Origin: Pseudomonadota bacterium | GTDB taxonomy: Bacteria; Pseudomonadota; Gammaproteobacteria; Burkholderiales; Burkholderiaceae_A | NCBI GenBank assembly: GCA_002684875.1 | Contig: NYVY01000066.1 | Span: forward strand, 6,964-17,689 | Reading direction: 5' to 3' | Length of the DNA stretch: 10,726 nt | Shown: piece after piece, positions 5,231-10,726 of the stretch | How the letters are laid out: every line of letters begins with the position of its first letter | Numbering within the stretch: position 1 is the first letter of the stretch | Program-made: the position numbers and the translations under genes | Notes under the pieces: model-generated | The model's input: only the letters and a program-made list of their open reading frames with translations | Databases searched by the model: none | What the model was told of the DNA's origin: nothing

Positions 5231-6721
5231 TCAGTTTAAAAACTTTTGCTCAAGATAGTTTTTAAAGTACTTAGGGTTAAGAGATTCTCCTTTACAAGCT
5301 GACTTTGTCAAAGCGTCAGTTTGTAGAATGCTTGCTTTTTTCCAAATATTGATATCTAGCCAATTGAAAATTTTTGTCAAGTCTCCGTGTTCGATAACCT
5401 CATCATAGTCCCTCACAGTCTGTTTTATCATTGCAGCCCATTGAGCTGCATATAGGGCGCCCAGAGTGTAACAAGGGAAATACCCAAATAACCCCTCTGG
5501 CCAATGGACGTCCTGTAAAATACCATTTTTGAAATCGTCTTTTGGAGAAATGCCCAAGATATTATCCATTTTTGTATTCCACAATTCGGGTAATTCGGAT
5601 ATTTCCAGTTTGGTGTTAATAAGTTCTTTCTCGATTTCATATCGGATGATTATGTGGGCGGGATAAGTTATTTCGTCTGCATCAACACGAATAAAGCTTG
5701 GTTTTACTCTGAGATTTAGATTTTGTAAGTTATTTAGGGCAAGACTCGGGCTCGAACCTAAATGTTTTTTTATTAAAGGATAAATCCTCTTAATAAACTG
5801 AGCACTACACCCAATGTGCTTTTCAAAAAATAAGGACTGACTTTCGTGAATACTCATCGACCTAGCCTGACCCACTGGTTGTTCTAGGAGGTTATACGGT
5901 AAATTTTGCTCATATCTAGCGTGACCAGTTTCATGAATAGTACCCATTAGAGAAGATAAAAATTCTTTTTGGTTGAATCTTGTCGTAATTCTGACATCCT
6001 GTGGGTTCCCCCCACAAAACGGGTGAGCACTTTCGTCTAATCTTCCTGCTTGAAAATCAAAGCCCAGTAAATCCATAATTTCTAAATTAAGATTTTTTTG
6101 TGCGCTGCTTTCGAATGGCCCAGTTAGTTCAACCAACCCAGTTATAGTCTTCTGCTTTTTCATGACATCGTTCAATAGGGTTGGCAGCCATTTCTTAATA
6201 TCTTCAAAACATCTATTTACCGTATCTTCTTTAAGATTAGGTTCATAATCGTCCATAAGAGCCTCATATGGGGAGATTCCAAGCTTTTGAGATAAAATAT
6301 CGGCCTTGACACGAGAAATATGAACAACTTCTTTGAAATTTGAAAGGAATCCCTTCCAATCATTTGATGGCTTTTGTTTGCGCCATTCGTGCTCACAAAT
6401 GCTTGTGGCAACTTGTTTTTTTTTAATTAAATCCTTAGGAATGAATGATTTTTTTTTAAATTTTCGTTCTATTTCTTGTATATTTGCCTGTTCAATGTCG
6501 GACAAATGTTCTTTCTGCGCTTTTTTGAGATCTATTTTGATGTTTTCGTTACACTCTATTTCGTATATTATTTGAGATAGTTCAGCAACTGCATCAGCCC
6601 TGGATTTTATGCCTTTTTCAGACATGTGTGTCGCTTGATCCCAGAATGCGATTTCTTTAAGGTGATTCAAACGGTTTAATCTAGATTGCTGTTCAACTAA
6701 TTTTTGGTAGTGTTCTTTCAT
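5231..6721 (-). CDS. M32 family metallocarboxypeptidase (Taq type)
   Basis: The 496-residue cytosolic enzyme removes C-terminal residues from peptides with a metal ion, usually zinc or cobalt in this family. Family signatures appear in order: HPFCGGNPQDVRITTR (233-248), the HExxH motif H263-E264-T-G-H267, the third metal ligand E293 within HESQS (292-296), the segment DADEITYPAHIIIRYE (347-362), and QDVHWPEGLFGYFPCYTLG (403-421). Length is normal for M32 (about 500) and no frameshift or loss is seen. The start ATG has a modest AAGG about six bases upstream. It converges on the ZIP-cNMP gene (16 bp between stops) and diverges from the small membrane protein gene (39 bp). M32 enzymes are broadly distributed housekeeping peptidases, and no link to the neighbours is implied. 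Confidence 0.95.
   Translation of the reverse strand: MKEHYQKLVEQQSRLNRLNHLKEIAFWDQATHMSEKGIKSRADAVAELSQIIYEIECNENIKIDLKKAQKEHLSDIEQANIQEIERKFKKKSFIPKDLIKKKQVATSICEHEWRKQKPSNDWKGFLSNFKEVVHISRVKADILSQKLGISPYEALMDDYEPNLKEDTVNRCFEDIKKWLPTLLNDVMKKQKTITGLVELTGPFESSAQKNLNLEIMDLLGFDFQAGRLDESAHPFCGGNPQDVRITTRFNQKEFLSSLMGTIHETGHARYEQNLPYNLLEQPVGQARSMSIHESQSLFFEKHIGCSAQFIKRIYPLIKKHLGSSPSLALNNLQNLNLRVKPSFIRVDADEITYPAHIIIRYEIEKELINTKLEISELPELWNTKMDNILGISPKDDFKNGILQDVHWPEGLFGYFPCYTLGALYAAQWAAMIKQTVRDYDEVIEHGDLTKIFNWLDINIWKKASILQTDALTKSACKGESLNPKYFKNYLEQKFLN
5235..5266. terminator. Nine-base inverted repeat between convergent genes, possible bidirectional terminator
   Basis: TTTAAAAAC (5235-5243) and GTTTTTAAA (5258-5266) are perfect inverted copies around a 14-base loop. 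The structure lies just past the ZIP-cNMP stop and inside the last codons of the M32 gene. The stem is nearly all A-T, lacks a GC-rich core and has no separate T-run, so termination is only a possibility. Confidence 0.3.
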
Positions 6722-6760
6722 TTTTTACCTTGCATAACAGTTAGAGGACAATTTTTTTTT

Positions 6761-6946
6761 ATGAAAGTTTTATTTGTTGCGATTATTTTTCTGATACCCA
6801 TGTATTTTTGGTATTGGATAACAATGCGTATCGACCGTATATTTTTTGACGGCCGCATTAATACTATCATGTTGTATTTGTTTCTTATATTAGGGTGGTC
6901 GTTTATTTCAGTAGGATTATTTTTGTTTCTTTCTGAAGTTCTATGA
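6761..6946 (+). CDS. Small two-helix membrane protein, unknown function
   Basis: The 61-residue product has an N-terminal hydrophobic helix (about 3-21), a short charged turn around R23-I-D-R-I-F-F-D-G-R32, and a second helix (about 35-57). I know no family for it. An in-frame GTG at 6704 would extend the frame into the start of the divergent M32 gene and lacks support; the ATG at 6761 follows AGAGGA at 6743-6748 and begins right at the helix. The nuclease-helicase gene starts 16 bp after its stop on the same strand, so the two are probably one transcript, though whether the products work together is unknown. Confidence 0.65.
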   Translation: MKVLFVAIIFLIPMYFWYWITMRIDRIFFDGRINTIMLYLFLILGWSFISVGLFLFLSEVL

Positions 6947-6962
6947 AGGTATGGAATAAACT

Positions 6963-9900
6963 TTGCGGGTAATAGATGAAAAGCTTGCTTACACCACATC
7001 AGATTTAGTAAATTTTTCCAGGTGTAGTTATCTTACCTTTATGGACAATCGTGCAGCTTTTGATTTTGAGCTTGCTTCGCAAAAAGTCGATCCTTCCGAT
7101 TACATTGAAATGATTCAAGAAAATGGACGAAAACATGAGCTCAATTGTTGGAATAATCTACAAAAAGAAGTTAGTACATTTATAGAGATTAGTCAGCACC
7201 TATCATCAACCGAAAGAGCGGACAAAACGATAAAGGCAATGAAAGATGGTATCGAAATTATTTTTCAGGGCGGATTTATTTTTGATGATTTTGTAGCAAG
7301 ACCCGATTTCTTAGTGAAGACTCATTCTCCGTCCGAGCTTGGTGATTTCTCTTATGAGGTAATAGATGCAAAGTTATCGCAATCAGTAAAAGCTGATTCG
7401 GTTTTACAATTAATGCATTATTCTGACGCAATCGCACGCGTACAAGGTATGCTACCAAAAAAAGCTTTCTTGATCTTGGGTGATAATGATAGAAAAACAA
7501 TTAAAGTAAAAGATTGTTTTTTTTATTACAAAAACCTAATGAAAAGGTTTATTAGTTACATAGAAAATCTTAACGATTTGAAACCAGTACATTTACCTTG
7601 CAGTCATTGTGATTTATGTCACTGGAGAAATTTTTGTACGAAAAAATGGATTGAAAGAGATGATTTAGCACAAGTTGCGAGAATAACTAGAGATCAAATA
7701 GTTAAGTTAAACAAAAAAAACCTACTAACAATGGAAGAATTGTCTAACTCATCTAGAGATCTTAAATTAGGTGAGTTTAATCATGCTACTTATTTAAGGC
7801 TTCAACAGCAGGCAAGTTTACAGATAAAAAGTAAAAAAGAGGGTGGCAAGCCTATTTTTGAGCTTATTAAGTCTGATGAAGATGATTACAGAAAAAAAAT
7901 GGCCCGTCATCAGGATGTCTTTGGTTTTGGTAGATTGCCAGAACCAGATCAAGGAGATCTTTTTTTCGATATTGAAGGTGATCCGTTATATGAAGAAAAA
8001 TTAGAGTATTTGTTTGGTATTTTTTTTATATCTTCTGACAAAGAGGAATACAAATCTTTTTGGGCGTTGAGTTTACAAGAAGAAAAAAAAACATTCGGTG
8101 AGTTCCTTAATTTTTTAAGCGGCCATTTAGAAAGGTTTCCAAATTCGAGAATCTATCATTATGCATCTTATGAAAAAGATGCCTTGAGACGATTGTCTAA
8201 CAAATACAATATTGGACAGTACTTTGTAGATAATCTTTTAAAAAATGGAATACTAGTGGACTTGTATCAAATCGTTCGTGAATCTATAAGAATCTCAGAA
8301 CCACGGTACAGTATAAAAAATCTAGAAAAGTTTTATCAAAGTGAGTTTGGGAAAAGGGAGGACTCAGTAACAAATGGCTCAGACAGCGTAGTTTTTTTTG
8401 AAATGTGGAAGGATTCAGGAGCCGATATTAATTCGGAAATTTTAAAAGATATTGAAAAGTATAATCTTCAAGATGTACGCTCCACCTACTTTTTAAGAAA
8501 TTGGCTGCTAAAAATAGCAAAATCATTCGGTATCACAATTAATGAGTCTGATTCAAACAAAAAAGATATCGCAGAAATCTCTGAAAAAGCCAAGGGTTAT
8601 GCGAAGGATTTAGCAATTATAACGAGAAAACTTTCCCAAGAAATTAGTAAATTTAACGACGGGGATTGTTTGAGAGAAAATTTAATTGATTTACTGGATT
8701 TTTACAAAAGAGATGCAAAGTCCCAGTGGTGGAATTATTTCGATCGGAAAGAGTTATCAAGTGAAGAACGCAATGAGCGCGAAGATTGCATTGTTGGATT
8801 AATTCTTGAAAAAAAAACCTCAGAAAAGAGGTCAAATATTTATCATTGCAAGTTTTTAAGTCAAAAAACCAGTATTAAAACCAACGATAAATGTATAGAT
8901 CTAAACTCGGGAAAAAGCTTGAGAAACTTAAGTGTAAATCACCAAGACAGAAAGGTGCAATTTAAGGCATCTTCAGACTTACAATTTCCTATCGACATAG
9001 GCCTCGCTGGCCCTGTCCAAAGCGATGTTTTAAGTGAAAGCATTTTTCGTTTTGGTAGAGATATTAATACTTATCGTGCCTTGTCGCAACTAATGAAGAG
9101 AGACTCTCCTACAATAAAAAACGATGGTAATGAAAAAGATTTATTGCGGTATAAAAGTCCTAAACTTTTAGCCGATTTAATTACTAGGATGGATCACAGT
9201 TTAATTTTTATTCAAGGGCCTCCTGGTACAGGAAAAACTTTCCTCATGTCGAGAGTTGCTGTAATTTTACTATCTATGGGTTTTAAGATTGGAGTTACAT
9301 CAAATAGCCATAAGGCTATTCTGAATATTCTTTATAGAATTGAGAGTTTTGCAAAGGAACAAAAGGTGTTTTTTAAAGGAGCAAAAAAGTCATCTAAAGA
9401 GAATACCTCCCAGCACTTTTCCAATAAAGAAACTACCGAATCTTTAATAGAAGATTTATTTAAGATAGATGATTTAATTAATGGGGATTATCAACTGCTA
9501 GCTGGAACGGCATGGTTTTTTGCAAATGAAAAACTGGACCAAACGATCGATTACTTAATTGTTGAGGAGGCTGGGCAGATGGCCTTGGCTACGGCAATAG
9601 CAGCGGGCACATCAGCAAAATCGTTAATTTTATTAGGAGATCAGAATCAATTAGAGCAGCCTGTTCAGGGTGTTCACCCAAATAATGCGGGTCTCTCCGT
9701 TGTAAACTACTATTTGACTGAAACTAAAAATTCGGATGGTATTCATACTGTTGTTCCAAGTGATAAAGGAATTTTTTTAAATAAAACATACAGGCTTCAC
9801 CCTAGTATTTGTGACTTTGTTTCAGAAGCTTTCTACGAGTCAAAGTTAGTCCCTTCCGTTAGTGATCTGGAAAGCGAAATTATTTGGTCAAAAAATAATG

Positions 9901-10394
9901 ATTTAAATATGAAGAGAAATGGTATTCAACTTCTTTTGACGAGTCACAATAGCTGTTCTAAATCCAGCGAAGTAGAGGCAAAAAAAGTTTGTGAAATTTT
10001 TGAAACATTACTCGATGGTTCTTTTTATAAGTCGAAAGAGGGCGAGAAAAAAATAGAGTGCGATGATATTTTGGTCGTTGCACCCTACAACATGCAAGTA
10101 GAACTTTTAAAGTCACTCCTTCCTGAAGGAAGTAAAGTAGGTACAATAGATAAATTCCAAGGCCAAGAAGCAAGGGTTGTGCTGGTATCGATGACTACAT
10201 CGAGTGCGGAAGAAATTGGTAAAGACGTAGCTTTTTTGTTTAGTAAAAACAGGTTGAATGTCGCAATTACTAGAGCAAAAACTCTTGCAGTAGTTTTATT
10301 TAATGACAAACTCTTAGAATTTCCCTGTAAAACCCAAGAACAAATACATCTGGTGAACACTTTTTGTTGGCTACATCAAAACTTTCATGAGTAG
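6963..10394 (+). CDS. TM0106-type RecB nuclease / DEDDy exonuclease-like / SF1 helicase fusion
   Basis: The 1143-residue protein has three catalytic modules. (a) A RecB-family nuclease, about 1-235: D115, then D135-x-K137 and Q149-x3-Y153; C21 together with C216-x2-C219-x5-C225 has the spacing of the Fe-S cluster in Cas4 and AddB nucleases (C213 is extra). (b) An RNase H-fold DEDDy-like exonuclease, about 325-520: D336-x-E338, D406, Y500-x3-D504. (c) A DNA2/UPF1-like SF1 helicase, about 720-1130: Walker A G752-PPGTGK-T759, motif II E868-E-A-G-Q872, motif III G892-D-Q-N-Q896, motif IV Y943-RLHP, motif V around T1061-IDKFQGQE and motif VI around N1099-VAITRAK. A role in DNA or RNA end processing, repair or foreign-nucleic-acid turnover is inferred. 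The TTG start is forced: an in-frame ATG-GAA-TAA lies just upstream and the conserved SDLVNFSRC begins at residue 13. Only a weak GGA precedes it, so translation may depend on the upstream gene. Confidence 0.9.
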   Translation: MRVIDEKLAYTTSDLVNFSRCSYLTFMDNRAAFDFELASQKVDPSDYIEMIQENGRKHELNCWNNLQKEVSTFIEISQHLSSTERADKTIKAMKDGIEIIFQGGFIFDDFVARPDFLVKTHSPSELGDFSYEVIDAKLSQSVKADSVLQLMHYSDAIARVQGMLPKKAFLILGDNDRKTIKVKDCFFYYKNLMKRFISYIENLNDLKPVHLPCSHCDLCHWRNFCTKKWIERDDLAQVARITRDQIVKLNKKNLLTMEELSNSSRDLKLGEFNHATYLRLQQQASLQIKSKKEGGKPIFELIKSDEDDYRKKMARHQDVFGFGRLPEPDQGDLFFDIEGDPLYEEKLEYLFGIFFISSDKEEYKSFWALSLQEEKKTFGEFLNFLSGHLERFPNSRIYHYASYEKDALRRLSNKYNIGQYFVDNLLKNGILVDLYQIVRESIRISEPRYSIKNLEKFYQSEFGKREDSVTNGSDSVVFFEMWKDSGADINSEILKDIEKYNLQDVRSTYFLRNWLLKIAKSFGITINESDSNKKDIAEISEKAKGYAKDLAIITRKLSQEISKFNDGDCLRENLIDLLDFYKRDAKSQWWNYFDRKELSSEERNEREDCIVGLILEKKTSEKRSNIYHCKFLSQKTSIKTNDKCIDLNSGKSLRNLSVNHQDRKVQFKASSDLQFPIDIGLAGPVQSDVLSESIFRFGRDINTYRALSQLMKRDSPTIKNDGNEKDLLRYKSPKLLADLITRMDHSLIFIQGPPGTGKTFLMSRVAVILLSMGFKIGVTSNSHKAILNILYRIESFAKEQKVFFKGAKKSSKENTSQHFSNKETTESLIEDLFKIDDLINGDYQLLAGTAWFFANEKLDQTIDYLIVEEAGQMALATAIAAGTSAKSLILLGDQNQLEQPVQGVHPNNAGLSVVNYYLTETKNSDGIHTVVPSDKGIFLNKTYRLHPSICDFVSEAFYESKLVPSVSDLESEIIWSKNNDLNMKRNGIQLLLTSHNSCSKSSEVEAKKVCEIFETLLDGSFYKSKEGEKKIECDDILVVAPYNMQVELLKSLLPEGSKVGTIDKFQGQEARVVLVSMTTSSAEEIGKDVAFLFSKNRLNVAITRAKTLAVVLFNDKLLEFPCKTQEQIHLVNTFCWLHQNFHE

Positions 10395-10401
10395 CACATA
10401 T

Positions 10402-10726
10402 CTATTTAATTCCAATTGCTTTATGAAGTTGAAAAGAAAACCGCCAATCTGGATTTTTCTTGCAAAACTCAATCGAAGCTTCTGTGTTTTGTAATAGATT
10501 AGGACCATCCATGGGTTGGATAAGATGGTGGTCGAAGGGGAGTGTTACAAGGTATTTATAATCAAGTTTTGGTTGTGGGAAAATTACTTTAAGTTCATTT
10601 CCGCTTTTTTGTTTTAGCAAGGACCCTGATTTTGGACTAACGCAAATCCAGTCGATACTGGCGTGGCACTCTATAGTTCCATTGGTTTCAATTGCAACTT
10701 GGAATTTTTTTTTCTTAAACTCCTCA
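10402..10726 (-). CDS. queE: 7-carboxy-7-deazaguanine synthase, C-terminal part (cut by window edge)
   Basis: QueE is a radical SAM enzyme that converts 6-carboxytetrahydropterin to 7-carboxy-7-deazaguanine, an early step to queuosine in tRNA and other 7-deazaguanines. The frame is open to the right edge, so only the last 107 residues are seen. They include the family segments AIETNG, IDWICVSPK, LIQPMDGP, NPDWRFSFQLHKAIGIK and the terminal stop TAG. The N-terminal cysteine motif that binds the Fe-S cluster lies outside the window. An internal TTG at 10620 should not be taken as the start, because the conserved upstream part is in frame. The gene converges on the nuclease-helicase gene with only seven bases between stop codons. 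Confidence 0.92.
   Translation of the reverse strand, partial: EEFKKKKFQVAIETNGTIECHASIDWICVSPKSGSLLKQKSGNELKVIFPQPKLDYKYLVTLPFDHHLIQPMDGPNLLQNTEASIEFCKKNPDWRFSFQLHKAIGIK

Noticed and set aside
6333..6575. Plus-strand frame of 80 codons inside the M32 peptidase gene
   Set aside because: It is antisense to an intact conserved enzyme and its composition is what reverse-complemented coding sequence gives.
6704..6760. Upstream extension of the small membrane protein to the GTG at 6704
   Set aside because: It would overlap the start of the divergent peptidase gene; the ATG at 6761 has an AGAGGA upstream and starts at the hydrophobic helix.
6963..10394. Reading the RecB-like nuclease as Cas4 and the region as a CRISPR-Cas locus
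   Set aside because: No repeat-spacer array and no other cas gene is visible; the domain order with a DEDDy-like module and SF1 helicase fits the TM0106-type family better.
10402..10620. A separate 72-residue gene starting at TTG 10620
   Set aside because: The frame continues without a stop to the window edge and the upstream residues (AIETNG, IDWICVSPK) match QueE, so it is the 3' part of a longer gene.

Overview
The window is a compact, AT-leaning bacterial chromosome segment with short intergenic gaps, strong AGGAGG-type ribosome binding sites and intrinsic terminators. The gene set (NhaD-type antiporter, small DUF2805/TIGR03643 protein, M32 carboxypeptidase, QueE, TM0106-type nuclease-helicase) fits a Gram-negative, probably aquatic or marine bacterium; a proteobacterium is plausible, but there is no rRNA or other decisive marker. 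I see no tRNA, rRNA, CRISPR array, insertion sequence or phage module.

Layout, left to right. (1) 112-993 (+): a very acidic, lysine-free protein with two 81-residue tandem repeats and a Pro/Gly/Met/Asp-rich tail, closed by a strong terminator. (2) A 340-bp gene-free stretch. (3) 1386-1652 (-): DUF2805 family protein. (4) 1776-2174 (+) TerB-like protein followed 69 bp later by an NhaD sodium/proton antiporter (2244-3536). (5) 3571-3753 (-): a 60-residue protein with a CxxC...HxxxC zinc-site pattern. (6) 3838-5214 (+): a ZIP-like membrane protein with a cyclic-nucleotide-binding domain inserted in its large cytosolic loop. (7) 5231-6721 (-): M32 metallocarboxypeptidase. (8) 6761-6946 (+): a 61-residue two-helix membrane protein, then 16 bp later a 1143-residue protein (6963-10394) combining a Cas4/AddB-like iron-sulfur RecB nuclease, a DEDDy exonuclease-like domain and an SF1 helicase. 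(9) 10402-10726 (-): the C-terminal half of QueE, cut by the window edge.

Themes: ion and metal homeostasis at the membrane (NhaD, ZIP-cNMP, perhaps TerB), nucleic-acid processing (the nuclease-helicase) and housekeeping peptide and tRNA-modification enzymes. The least explained items are the acidic repeat protein and the ZIP-cNMP fusion; neither is shown here to be a new system, but both deserve a closer look. All domain calls were made by reading motifs, without database searches.
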